Assembly: GCA_949744025.1 (NCBI GenBank)
Contig: CATJWA010000131.1
Coordinates: 1-8,676, forward strand
From: an uncultured Eubacteriales bacterium
Lineage (GTDB): Bacteria > Bacillota > Clostridia > Oscillospirales > Oscillospiraceae
Direction: 5' to 3'
DNA: 8,676 bases
Positions 1 through 5,914 of this stretch are shown here, piece by piece. The stretch's first letter is position 1, and the number at the start of each line of letters is the position of its first letter. Position numbers and translations under genes: made by a program. Under the pieces are notes generated by a model. It did not search any database. It saw nothing but the letters and a program-made list of their open reading frames with translations, and had not been told where the DNA came from.

Positions 1-476
1 GCCGCGTGACCTACACCGAGGCAGTGGAGCTGCTGACAAAGTCAGGCAGGAAGTTCGACTTCCCCGTGGAATGGGGCATAGATTTGCAGACCGAGCACGA
101 GCGCTATCTCACCGAGCAGGTGTACAAGCGCCCCGTCTTTGTCACCGACTATCCCAAGGAGATAAAGGCATTTTACATGCGCCTGAACGACGACGGCAAA
201 ACCGTCGCGGCGGCGGACTGCCTCGTGCCGGGCATAGGCGAGATAATCGGCGGCTCGCAGCGCGAGGAGCGGCTGGACGTGCTCACCGCGCGCATGGCCG
301 AGCTCGGGCTCGACGAGGCGGACTACTGGTGGTATCTGGACCTGCGCCGCTACGGCTCCTGCCGCCACGCCGGCTTTGGTCTTGGCTTTGAGCGCATGGT
401 GATGTACCTTACGGGCATCACGAATATCCGCGACGTGGAGCTGCACCCGAGGACCGTGGGCAACGCGGAGTTTTAA
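1..476 (+). CDS. asnS: Asparaginyl-tRNA synthetase, C-terminal part (5' end cut by window)
   Basis: This is the last 157 or so residues of a class II aminoacyl-tRNA synthetase that charges tRNA-Asn with asparagine in the cytoplasm. The reading frame is open from base 3 (Arg codon, then Val-Thr-Tyr-Thr-Glu-Ala), so the GTG at 6 is an internal Val and not a start. The segment GEIIGGSQREERLDVL and the class II motif 3 (GFGLGFERMVMYLTG, with the ATP-binding Arg) are present, followed by the family ending NIRDV...PRT.GNAEF. The ending GNAEF and the asparagine-type core point to AsnRS and not AspRS. Two small departures from the usual sequence as I recall it are SCRHAGFG where SVPHAGFG is common, and ELHPRTVGNAEF near the end. 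The next gene starts 11 bases downstream on the same strand, so the two may be cotranscribed. Confidence 0.95.
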   Translation, partial: RVTYTEAVELLTKSGRKFDFPVEWGIDLQTEHERYLTEQVYKRPVFVTDYPKEIKAFYMRLNDDGKTVAAADCLVPGIGEIIGGSQREERLDVLTARMAELGLDEADYWWYLDLRRYGSCRHAGFGLGFERMVMYLTGITNIRDVELHPRTVGNAEF

Positions 477-487
477 CGGGGACGCCT

Positions 488-1174
488 ATGGAAAAAAAGA
501 AATTCGGGCGGTGGGGGGAGCTTTCCTTCGTGCTGGGGACGGTTCTGCTGGCGCTGGGGACCGTGGTGCAGGCCAAGTCGAATCTCGGCCTGGGCTCAAC
601 CGTCGCGCCGGCCTACGTGCTTTCCGAGGCCGTGGGCTTCATCCCGCCGGGGACAATGTGCTACATATGCCAGGGAGGCCTGGTGCTGATAACCTTTATT
701 CTGCTGCGGCGCTTCAAGCTTGAATTTATAGTGACCTTTATCTCGGCGGTTATTTTCGGACTGTTTGTAAATCTGTTTACGAGGATATGCTTTGTAAACC
801 TGACGGACCCTACGATTTTGCAGCGGTGCCTGATTTTCGCGCTGGGCTCTGTGATTGTGGCTGTCGCCATAGCGTTTTTGTTTAACAGCTACTTTCCGCC
901 GCAGGCTCCCGAGCTGTTTGTCAAGGAGGTATCGGGACTGCTGGGCTGGAGCAAGTACAAGGGAAAGTATGTCTATGATATATGCAGCTTTCTGCTGTCG
1001 GTTGTCCTGTCGTTTATATTTTTTGGCCAATTGCGGATTATCGGCATCGGTACTTTCGTGTGCGCGGCGATAAACGGGCCGATGATTACGTTTTTCGGCA
1101 GGGCCATGGAAAAATATCTTGACTTTTCCCCGGTATTTCCAAAGGCTGCGGCTTTGTTTGAGGTAAAAAAATAA
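488..1174 (+). CDS. YczE/YitT-like six-helix membrane protein (DUF6198-type)
   Basis: A 228-residue integral membrane protein of the poorly characterised YczE/YyaS/YitT group; its substrate or role is unknown. Hydrophobic segments lie roughly at residues 12-29, 54-73, 79-98, 112-133, 163-181 and 186-206, giving about six helices. The N-terminus is short and basic (MEKKKFGRWG). After helix 1 comes the motif VQAKSNLGLGSTVAPAYVLS, which resembles the conserved G.G.....P segment of this family. A longer polar loop sits at about 134-162. Near the C-terminus, G.GTF..A...GP.I..F is also family-like. No strong ribosome binding site precedes the ATG (only ACGGGGACGCCT), so translation may be coupled to asnS, whose stop lies 11 bases upstream. 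A strong terminator follows within 3 bases. The family call is from memory of the sequence pattern; a transport function is only a guess. Confidence 0.8.
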   Translation: MEKKKFGRWGELSFVLGTVLLALGTVVQAKSNLGLGSTVAPAYVLSEAVGFIPPGTMCYICQGGLVLITFILLRRFKLEFIVTFISAVIFGLFVNLFTRICFVNLTDPTILQRCLIFALGSVIVAVAIAFLFNSYFPPQAPELFVKEVSGLLGWSKYKGKYVYDICSFLLSVVLSFIFFGQLRIIGIGTFVCAAINGPMITFFGRAMEKYLDFSPVFPKAAALFEVKK

Positions 1175-1176
1175 GC

Positions 1177-1214
1177 AAGGCCCATGAGGATTAACAATCC
1201 TCATGGGCCTTTTG
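1177..1214. terminator. Bidirectional intrinsic terminator between convergent genes
   Basis: A perfect 16-bp inverted repeat (1177-1192 with 1196-1211) surrounds a 3-base loop (AAC). The stem ends in AAGG/CCTT and runs into TTTT on the + strand; on the - strand it is followed by an A/T-rich run (complement of 1164-1173). It can end the asnS-membrane protein transcript and also the - strand gene at 1247-1603. Confidence 0.9.
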
Positions 1215-1246
1215 CCGTCAAGGTCTGTTCCCCGCGCCGGGGGTGG

Positions 1247-1603
1247 TTACATCATCTCGAGGTCGTATATAATGGTCAGCGTCGCTGAGCGGCTGTTTTC
1301 CGCCGGGGTGACGGAAATTCCCACGGCCATGCTAAGAATGCCGCGCAGGTCCGTCAGGTCGCCGGGAATGTCCACGGAAATGTCCATTATCAGAGTGCGG
1401 TCCGAATCGTAGATGTCCAGGTCATAGCGGTTGAGCTTTGACACCTCTATCGCTTTCTGAACGACGATATACCGCGACCTTAAGTCCGAGGTCATGTCTA
1501 CAAGCGGGGTGGGGGGCTCGGAAAGCAGCTCTGAGTTCTGCTGATGGCATGTGGCCTTTCCGGATTTTGAGTAATGCAGGGAGTATATGAGCTGTCTTTT
1601 CAT
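1247..1603 (-). CDS. Hypothetical protein, 118 residues, family not recognised
   Basis: I do not recognise this protein. The ATG at 1603 is preceded by GGAGG (1612-1616) at an 8-base spacing, and the gene ends just before a shared terminator, so it looks like a real single-gene unit. The first 35 residues hold His/Lys/Ser-rich sequence (Y.LHYSKSGKATCHQQNS). The rest alternates polar and hydrophobic residues in a way that suggests beta strands: RYIVVQKAIEV, RYDLDIYDSDRTLIMDISVDI, ILSMAVGISVTP and SATLTIIYDLEMM. There is no signal peptide or membrane segment, so it is probably cytoplasmic. Three ATGs overlap in the start region (1611, 1607, 1603). The one at 1611 abuts the ribosome binding site and opens only ATG-AAT-GAA-TGA; the one at 1607 opens a different frame with a less convincing protein. 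A promoter lies 330 bases upstream, which would give an unusually long leader. Confidence 0.65.
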   Translation of the reverse strand: MKRQLIYSLHYSKSGKATCHQQNSELLSEPPTPLVDMTSDLRSRYIVVQKAIEVSKLNRYDLDIYDSDRTLIMDISVDIPGDLTDLRGILSMAVGISVTPAENSRSATLTIIYDLEMM

Positions 1604-1634
1604 TCATTCATCCTCCGCGCGTGTGTATATTTAT

Positions 1635-1658
1635 CCCCGCAGCGAGCCGCGGGGGCTC
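1635..1658 (-). other. GC-rich hairpin in the leader of the 1247-1603 gene
   Basis: A 6-bp inverted repeat, CCCCGC (1635-1640) with GCGGGG (1649-1654), encloses an 8-base loop. An alternative pairing, GAGCC (1644-1648) with GGCTC (1654-1658), would compete with it. It sits about 20 bases upstream of the ribosome binding site of the - strand gene, where mutually exclusive folds could influence translation. No U-run follows on the - strand, so it is not a normal terminator. The rest of 1604-1770 shows no gene. Confidence 0.35.
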
Positions 1659-1770
1659 AGAGTCCCCCCGCAGCAGGCCTTGGAGAAAACAAGAAAAACA
1701 CCATGCAGACATTTGCCGTATCCTACACAGTGTTTTTTAACACACACCCCGGAAGAGAGAAAATACATGC

Positions 1771-1799
1771 TTGCGCGCAATAACGCAATTGTGTATAAT
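1771..1799 (+). promoter_or_regulatory. Sigma-A-type promoter facing into gene-free DNA
   Basis: The -35 box is TTGCGC (1771-1776), followed by a 17-base spacer and a perfect -10 box TATAAT (1794-1799). Initiation would fall near 1806. No credible coding sequence follows on this strand before the terminator at 2004-2043, so it probably drives a non-coding RNA. The -35 box lies within a perfect 10-base palindrome TTGCGCGCAA (1771-1780), and a further CGCAA lies at 1784-1788, which could be an operator. Confidence 0.65.
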
Positions 1800-1939
1800 G
1801 GGAGATAGGTGTGGGACAGAATCCCGTTGTGTAGGCGGTGCGTTCGCCTGTACAGGCCATGAAGGGGGTAAGGGCCTTTCATGGCCGCCGTGTTTTCCTG
1901 TTTTCTTGAAGTCAGGCAGGATATACCTGTATTTGTTTC

Positions 1940-1968
1940 ATCATAGCATACTTTTTTCGACATTTCAA
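1940..1968 (-). promoter_or_regulatory. Extended -10 promoter reading toward the 1247-1603 gene
   Basis: On the - strand, TTGAAA (1963-1968) is followed by a 17-base spacer and TATGAT (1940-1945) with a TG one base upstream (extended -10). Initiation would fall near 1933. The transcript would run through the complement of the candidate small RNA and reach the ATG at 1603 after about 330 bases, the longest leader in the window. It overlaps the opposing transcript from 1806, so the two units are convergent and mutually antisense. Confidence 0.55.
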
Positions 1969-2003
1969 GCACCATATGCAAGTTATTTTTCAGTGTGAGA
2001 CGG

Positions 2004-2046
2004 AAAAATCAGAGCCTCTCAAGTCCGAGAGGCTCTGATTTTTATT
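2004..2046. terminator. Bidirectional intrinsic terminator after mscL
   Basis: A perfect 17-bp inverted repeat (2004-2020 with 2027-2043) has a 6-base loop (AAGTCC) and A-rich/T-rich outer ends, so it gives a U-tract on either strand. On the - strand it ends the mscL transcript and overlaps the mscL stop codon by two bases. On the + strand it would stop the candidate RNA started at 1806. Confidence 0.9.
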
Positions 2047-2491
2047 GCTTTTTCCTCAGCTCGGCGAGAATTTCCGAGAGAAGCTCCTCGGCCGTCGGAC
2101 CGGCGGGAGCGGCCTCCTCCGCAGCTGCGGCCTCGGCTTTTTTGTGCTTTTCGCTGAGCTCATGCGCGGTATTGAACGCCTTGACAAGCAGGAACACCAC
2201 CAGAGACACAAGCAGAAAATCGACAACAGCGGCCACGAAATTGCCGAAGCCGAGCGTTATCGCCTCGCGCACGACCTCGCCGGCGGCGTTCAGCTCGGCC
2301 GGGCGGACCATTATGTTCAGCGCCGTCATGTCCCTTGTGCCGCACACCCAGCCGATAAACGGCATGAGCACGTCGTTTATAAGCGAGGTGGTAATCTTTC
2401 CGAAGGCCGTCGCCACGATGACGCCGACCGCCATGTCAAGCACGTTTCCGCGCATGATGAAGGTTTTGAACTCGGATATGAGCTTTTTCAT
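2042..2491 (-). CDS. mscL: Large-conductance mechanosensitive channel MscL
   Basis: A homopentameric inner-membrane channel that opens under membrane tension during osmotic downshock and releases solutes. At 149 residues it is slightly longer than the E. coli protein (136). The N-terminal amphipathic helix and first pore helix carry the family signature (EFKTFIMRGNVLDMAVGVIVATAFGKI, residues 7-32). The periplasmic loop spans about 48-80 and the second helix about 81-108 (FVAAVVDFLLVSLVVFLLVKAFN). An Ala/Glu-rich linker (117-134) precedes the C-terminal helical bundle segment EELLSEILAELRKK. The pore-lining residue equivalent to E. coli Gly26 is Ala27 here, while the Gly22 equivalent is kept (Gly23). 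The ATG has GAGGGAG (2498-2504) 6 bases upstream. It lies 120 bases downstream of serS with no terminator between, so it may be read from the parAB-serS transcript. A TTGAAA near 2540 might be part of its own promoter, but no convincing -10 box pairs with it. Confidence 0.96.
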   Translation of the reverse strand: MKKLISEFKTFIMRGNVLDMAVGVIVATAFGKITTSLINDVLMPFIGWVCGTRDMTALNIMVRPAELNAAGEVVREAITLGFGNFVAAVVDFLLVSLVVFLLVKAFNTAHELSEKHKKAEAAAAEEAAPAGPTAEELLSEILAELRKKQ

Positions 2492-2611
2492 CGGTTTCTC
2501 CCTCTTATGTAAATATTTGTTAGTTACTTTTGGCGCTTTTCAATTGTTGTTGCATATGTTGCTGCCTGCTTTTGGGTTTTGGGAGTGTATGGGCAGAAGG
2601 GGGTGCGGTCT

Positions 2612-3916
2612 TTAATTAACCGGGGTCAGCACTGCGGTTCCGCCCATGTAGGGCTGGAGGACCTCGGGGATGGTCACGCTGCCGTCGGCTTGCAGGCGGT
2701 TTTCCAAAAACGCTATGAGCATGCGCGGCGGGGCCACGACCGTATTATTGAGCGTATGGGGCAGGTACATCCTGCCGTCCGCGCCCTTTACGCGCATTTT
2801 TAGGCGGCGGGCCTGCGCGTCGCCGAGGTTGGAGCAGGAGCAGACCTCGAAATACTTCTGCTGGCGGGGGCTCCACGCCTCGATATCGCAGCTTTTTACC
2901 TTCAAATCCGCCAAATCGCCCGAGCAGCACTCAAGCTGGCGCACGGGGATGCCCAGAGAGCGGAACAGCTCCACGCTGTAGCGCCACATCTTCTCGTACC
3001 AGGCCATGCTGTCCTCCGGACGGCAGACGACTATCATCTCCTGCTTTTCAAACTGGTGTATCCGGTAAACGCCGCGCTCCTCGATGCCGTGGGCGCCCTT
3101 TTCCTTGCGGAAGCAGGGGGAATAGCTCGTCAGCGTCTGCGGCAGACTGTCCTCGGGGATTATCTGGTCGATAAACTTGCCTATCATGGAGTGCTCGCTC
3201 GTGCCGATGAGATAGAGGTCCTCCCCCTCAATCTTGTACATCATAGCGTCCATGTCCGTCTGGCTCATTACGCCCTCGACCACGTTGCCGTGAATCATGA
3301 AGGGCGGGATGCAGAAGGTGAAGCCCTTGCCTATCATGAAGTCGCGCGCGTAGGCAAGCACGGCCTCGTGCAGGCGGGCGATATCGCCCATGAGATAATA
3401 AAACCCGTTTCCGGACACGCGGCCGGCGGCGTCCATATCCACGCCGTTAAAGCGCTCCATTATCTGGGTATGGTACGGAATCTCAAAGTCCGGTGTCACC
3501 GGCTCGCCGAAGCGCTCGACCTCGACGTTGGCGCTGTCGTCGGGACCTATGGGCACGCTGGGGTCGATGATGTTCGGGATAACCAGCAGAAGGGCGCGTA
3601 TTTTCGCGGCGTACTCGCTCTCAAGCTTCTCCAGCTCGGCAAGACGCTCGGCGTCCGCCTTGACCTCGGCCTTGACCTGCTCGGCCTCGGCGAGCTTGGA
3701 CGGGTCCTTCTTCGCCTGACCCATGAGCTGGCCGACCTTTTTCGACAGAGCGTTGCGCCGGGCGCGCAGCTCGCTGGCCTCCGTGACGGCGGCGCGGGAC
3801 AGGCGGTCAAGCTCAATAACCTCGTCCACCATCGGCAGCTTCGCGTCCTGGAATTTCTTTTTGATATTTTCCTTTACCACGTCGGGGTTTTCCCTGACAA
3901 ACTTAATGTCAAGCAT
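2612..3916 (-). CDS. serS: Seryl-tRNA synthetase
   Basis: A cytoplasmic class II synthetase that charges tRNA-Ser (and tRNA-Sec if present) with serine. The 434-residue length is normal. The start MLDIKFVRENPDVV is canonical; AGAGGA lies about 10 bases upstream. An N-terminal antiparallel coiled coil (about 30-110, rich in Ala/Glu/Lys/Arg) is the tRNA-Ser long-arm-binding domain. The catalytic domain has motif 2 (CFRKEKGAHGIEERG, from residue 268), the CSCSN segment (359-363) and motif 3 (LPHTLNNTVVAPPRMLIAFLEN, 385-406), then the family ending DGSVTIPEVLQPYMGG. Some signatures differ from the usual bacterial form as I recall it: TSEHSMIG (239-246) instead of TAEV, and SGDLADLKVKSCDIEAW in place of TGDMGFSAAKTYDLEVW. 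The key charged residues remain, so I expect an active enzyme. It follows parB by 37 bases without a terminator and is probably cotranscribed. Confidence 0.97.
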   Translation of the reverse strand: MLDIKFVRENPDVVKENIKKKFQDAKLPMVDEVIELDRLSRAAVTEASELRARRNALSKKVGQLMGQAKKDPSKLAEAEQVKAEVKADAERLAELEKLESEYAAKIRALLLVIPNIIDPSVPIGPDDSANVEVERFGEPVTPDFEIPYHTQIMERFNGVDMDAAGRVSGNGFYYLMGDIARLHEAVLAYARDFMIGKGFTFCIPPFMIHGNVVEGVMSQTDMDAMMYKIEGEDLYLIGTSEHSMIGKFIDQIIPEDSLPQTLTSYSPCFRKEKGAHGIEERGVYRIHQFEKQEMIVVCRPEDSMAWYEKMWRYSVELFRSLGIPVRQLECCSGDLADLKVKSCDIEAWSPRQQKYFEVCSCSNLGDAQARRLKMRVKGADGRMYLPHTLNNTVVAPPRMLIAFLENRLQADGSVTIPEVLQPYMGGTAVLTPVN

Positions 3917-3953
3917 GTTTACATTATCCTCTCATCTGTAAAAATATGTAAAT

Positions 3954-4847
3954 TTATTTATTATTCCGCATTTTGGCAAAGAGCAGGAGGTTTTGAATCA
4001 GGCTTTCGCGGTCGTCGGCGCCGTAAAATTCGAGCTCTATGCGGCCTTTTTTGCGGCTGTCAACGAGCTTGACCTTCCTGCCGAGGGCGTTTTCAAGGTC
4101 GTGCTCGACCTCCCTGACGTAATCGACGACGATTTCTCTGCCGCTGTTCTCCTCCTCCGGCTCGGGCTCGGACAGCAGGCGGCTGACCATGGCCTCGGTC
4201 TGACGCACGGACAGGTGCTTGTCCACAACGGCCTGGGCGGCGTCAAGCTGGCGGTCGGGGTTTTTTATAGGCACGAGGGCGCGCGCGTGGCCGGCGGAGA
4301 GGGTATTATTCTCCACCATTGTCAGCACGGCCTCGTCGAGACTGAGCAGGCGCAGCGCGTTCGTCACGGCGGGGCGCGACTTTCCCACCGACTGCGCGGC
4401 CTGGTCCTGGGTCATGCCGAACTCGTCCATGAGCGTTTTGTAGCCGCGGGCCTCCTCTATTGGATTCAAATCCTCGCGCTGGAGATTTTCCACAAGGGCC
4501 AGCTCCGTGGCCTTGCGGTCGTCCGCGTCGATTACGCGGGCGGGTATCTCCGTCAGTCCCGCCATGCGGGAGGCGCGCCAGCGGCGTTCGCCCGCGATTA
4601 TCTGATAATAGCCCCCGTCGAGCCGGCGCACAGTTATCGGCTGGATGAGGCCGTACTGCTTTATTGACCCGCTCAGCTCCTCAAGGGCTTCATCGTCAAA
4701 GTAATATCGGGGCTGGCCGGCGCGGGGCTCAACCTTTGATATGGGCAGCTTGAGTATCTCATCGCCGCCGCCCGCAGGGAATTCCGGACCGGATATGTTG
4801 CCGAACAGGGCGTCTGCCCCGGCGCCCAATCCTCTTTTTCCTGCCAT
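3954..4847 (-). CDS. parB: Chromosome-partitioning protein ParB (Spo0J-like)
   Basis: A CTP-dependent DNA clamp that loads at parS near the replication origin, spreads along DNA, recruits SMC condensin and stimulates ParA ATPase. The protein has 297 residues. The N-terminal tail KRGLGAGADALFG (4-16) is the ParA-activating segment. The CTP-binding motifs GERRWRAS (86-93) and ENLQREDLNP (120-129) are intact. A helix-turn-helix DNA-binding region lies at about 145-170 (MTQDQAAQSVGKSRPAVTNALRLLSL), followed by an acidic linker (227-236) and a C-terminal dimerisation domain (about 238-297). The ATG at 4847 has GGAGG (4857-4861) at 9 bases. The gap to parA is 105 bases without a convincing promoter. 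The size and all motifs fit chromosomal ParB; its parS sites are present at 5806 and 5890. Confidence 0.97.
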   Translation of the reverse strand: MAGKRGLGAGADALFGNISGPEFPAGGGDEILKLPISKVEPRAGQPRYYFDDEALEELSGSIKQYGLIQPITVRRLDGGYYQIIAGERRWRASRMAGLTEIPARVIDADDRKATELALVENLQREDLNPIEEARGYKTLMDEFGMTQDQAAQSVGKSRPAVTNALRLLSLDEAVLTMVENNTLSAGHARALVPIKNPDRQLDAAQAVVDKHLSVRQTEAMVSRLLSEPEPEEENSGREIVVDYVREVEHDLENALGRKVKLVDSRKKGRIELEFYGADDRESLIQNLLLFAKMRNNK

Positions 4848-4866
4848 TTCGGCTTACCTCCTTCCT

Positions 4867-4891
4867 GTTCTTTCCTTGATAAGAAAAGAAC
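4867..4891 (-). other. Hairpin just upstream of the parB ribosome binding site
   Basis: On the - strand, 4883-4891 pairs with 4867-4875 (9 bp, one G-U) around a 7-base loop. The stem ends 5 bases before the GGAGG of parB. It has no U-run and is not a terminator. It could limit 5' decay or tune parB translation relative to parA, but the stem is A/U-rich and may have no function. Confidence 0.25.
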
Positions 4892-4952
4892 CAATCGGTC
4901 TGACTTTTTGTTTGAGATTTGCGCACGTTTATGGTTTTTTTTGAGAGTCTGT

Positions 4953-5720
4953 TTAATACACTCTTGTTGCCTGCCTTTTTAGAAATTCACTGGCCATGTG
5001 CATGTAGGCGCGGCTGCCGCGGGACATTTTATCGTAGGCGATGCAGGGCTTTCCGTGGCTGGGTGCCTCGGATAGACGGATATTGCGGGGTATCGCCGTG
5101 GCGTAGACCTTGCTTCCAAAGTGGTTTTTCAGCTCGCGCGCCACGTCAAGAGACAGGTTTGTGCGGCTGTCGTACATGGTCAGTACCAGACCTTCAATCT
5201 CAAGCCTTGGATTCAGGCGCTGATTTGTCCGCTTTACGGTGCCGACGAGGTCGGAAAGACCCTCAAGGGCGTAGTATTCGCACTGGACGGGCACCAGAAC
5301 CGTGTCCGCGGCGCAAAAGGCGTTGAGCGTCAGCAGCTCGAGGGAGGGGGGGCAGTCTATGAGCACGTAGTCATAGGCCGCGCGGACGCCCTCCATGGCT
5401 TTTTTGAGCACGTATTCGCGCCCCTCCAGATTCACAAGCTCTATATTCGCGCCCACAAGCTCTCGGTTTCCGGCCAGAACGTCGCCCCATTTGGTTTTTA
5501 CTATCGCCTCCCACGGCGGCGTCTCGCGCAGCATCACGTCGTAGACGCTTTTCACCGAGTTTTTGTCTACGCCCATGCCGGAGGTGGCGTTTCCCTGTGG
5601 GTCGCAGTCGCACAGGAGTACCCTGCGCTTGCGGGCGACAAGCGAGGCACAGAGGTTTATTGAGGTCGTTGTCTTGCCGACACCACCCTTTTGATTGGCT
5701 ATCGCTATTATTTTGCCCAT
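4953..5720 (-). CDS. parA: Chromosome-partitioning ATPase ParA (Soj-like)
   Basis: A deviant Walker A ATPase that dimerises on ATP, binds nucleoid DNA non-specifically and moves or separates ParB-bound origins; in spore formers it also acts on DnaA and sporulation control. The protein has 255 residues. The deviant P-loop KGGVGKTTTS (11-20) has the signature Lys11 and Lys16. Walker A' is LLCDCDPQGN (35-44) with catalytic-type Asp40, and Walker B is YVLIDCPPS (118-126). The start is the ATG at 5720, since AGGAG lies 6 bases upstream and the sequence then matches the family start MGKIIAIANQKGG. An in-frame ATG at 5792 would add 24 residues but lies inside the -35 box of the promoter at 5764-5792, so it is not used. 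parB follows 105 bases downstream. Confidence 0.97.
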   Translation of the reverse strand: MGKIIAIANQKGGVGKTTTSINLCASLVARKRRVLLCDCDPQGNATSGMGVDKNSVKSVYDVMLRETPPWEAIVKTKWGDVLAGNRELVGANIELVNLEGREYVLKKAMEGVRAAYDYVLIDCPPSLELLTLNAFCAADTVLVPVQCEYYALEGLSDLVGTVKRTNQRLNPRLEIEGLVLTMYDSRTNLSLDVARELKNHFGSKVYATAIPRNIRLSEAPSHGKPCIAYDKMSRGSRAYMHMASEFLKRQATRVY

Positions 5721-5763
5721 AAGTGTCTCCTTTTGTTCCTTTGAGCATTTCTTTATGATGAAT

Positions 5764-5792
5764 ATTATAGCAGTATGGTTTTGCTTTTGCAA
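5764..5792 (-). promoter_or_regulatory. parAB operon promoter (sigma-A type)
   Basis: On the - strand, TTGCAA (5787-5792) is followed by a 17-base spacer and a perfect TATAAT (5764-5769) with an extended TG one base upstream. The transcript would start near 5757, giving a leader of about 37 bases before the ATG at 5720. The first parS site begins 14 bases upstream of the -35 box, so ParB loaded there could repress its own operon. Confidence 0.75.
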
Positions 5793-5805
5793 TCCTCAAC
5801 TGCGA

Positions 5806-5821
5806 TGTTTCACGTGAAACT
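5806..5821. promoter_or_regulatory. parS: parS site 1 (15 of 16 match)
   Basis: The palindrome TGTTTCACGTGAAACT matches the Bacillus/Clostridia parS consensus TGTTTCACGTGAAACA at 15 of 16 positions, with only the last base differing. It lies between the parA and prmA promoters, on the parA side, as expected for a ParB loading centre next to its genes. Confidence 0.95.
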
Positions 5822-5829
5822 TTTCGACC

Positions 5830-5845
5830 CGTTTCACACTTGATT
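5830..5845. promoter_or_regulatory. Possible decayed third parS half-site
   Basis: GTTTCAC at 5831-5837 matches the left arm of parS, but the right arm (ACTTGATT) is lost. Its centre is 24 bases from parS site 1 and 60 bases from parS site 2. It could be an eroded copy or a chance match; ParB binding is expected to be weak at best. Confidence 0.3.
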
Positions 5846-5889
5846 TTGTTGAAAAGCATGGTGCGCCGGTAACGGAGGGCTTGAGGGCA

Positions 5890-5905
5890 TGTTTCACGTG
5901 AAACA
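5890..5905. promoter_or_regulatory. parS: parS site 2 (perfect)
   Basis: A perfect 16-base parS palindrome (TGTTTCACGTGAAACA). Its centre is 84 bases from that of site 1, about eight helical turns, so both sites face the same side of the DNA. It ends 9 bases before the -35 box of the prmA promoter. Confidence 0.97.
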
Positions 5906-5914
5906 CCGGCTATA

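Larger units (their letters stand above)
1806..2046 (+). ncRNA. Candidate structured small RNA, about 100-240 nt
   Basis: The transcript expected from the 1771-1799 promoter contains successive stems. The first is GGGA/TCCC at 1813-1825. The second is a 9-bp stem, 1829-1837 with 1845-1853, 7-base loop. The third is a 12-bp stem, 1855-1866 with 1875-1886, 8-base loop. Stems two and three contain three G-U pairs on the + strand that become A-C mismatches on the - strand, so the fold is better as + strand RNA. A U-rich stretch (1891-1905) after the third stem could mark one 3' end; the terminator at 2004-2043 would give another. I considered 6S RNA, SRP RNA, tmRNA and RNase P RNA and see no diagnostic sequence of any of them. 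The small ORFs here lack plausible composition and ribosome binding sites. Identity and 3' end are uncertain. Confidence 0.4.

Noticed and set aside
1631..1981. - strand open frame of 116 codons in the intergenic region
   Set aside because: Its start lies upstream of the - strand promoter at 1940-1968, it has no ribosome binding site, and its sequence has no regular protein pattern; it also overlaps the RNA stems.
1771..1998. + strand open frame of 75 codons
   Set aside because: It begins inside the promoter's -35 box and has an irregular composition.
1806..2046. Assignment as 6S, SRP, tmRNA or RNase P RNA
   Set aside because: No closing stem between the ends and none of the diagnostic conserved segments of these RNAs could be found by eye.
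3056..4072. Long + strand open frame of 338 codons
   Set aside because: It lies antisense to serS and the end of parB, whose protein families are certain; its residue composition (His, Leu, Ala, Val, Arg) is typical of a shadow frame in GC-rich DNA.
3993..4667. + strand open frame of 224 codons
   Set aside because: Shadow of parB; no ribosome binding site and low-complexity composition.
5721..5792. Upstream ATG extending ParA by 24 residues
   Set aside because: The ATG lies in the -35 box of the parA promoter; the ATG at 5720 has an ideal ribosome binding site and matches the family start.
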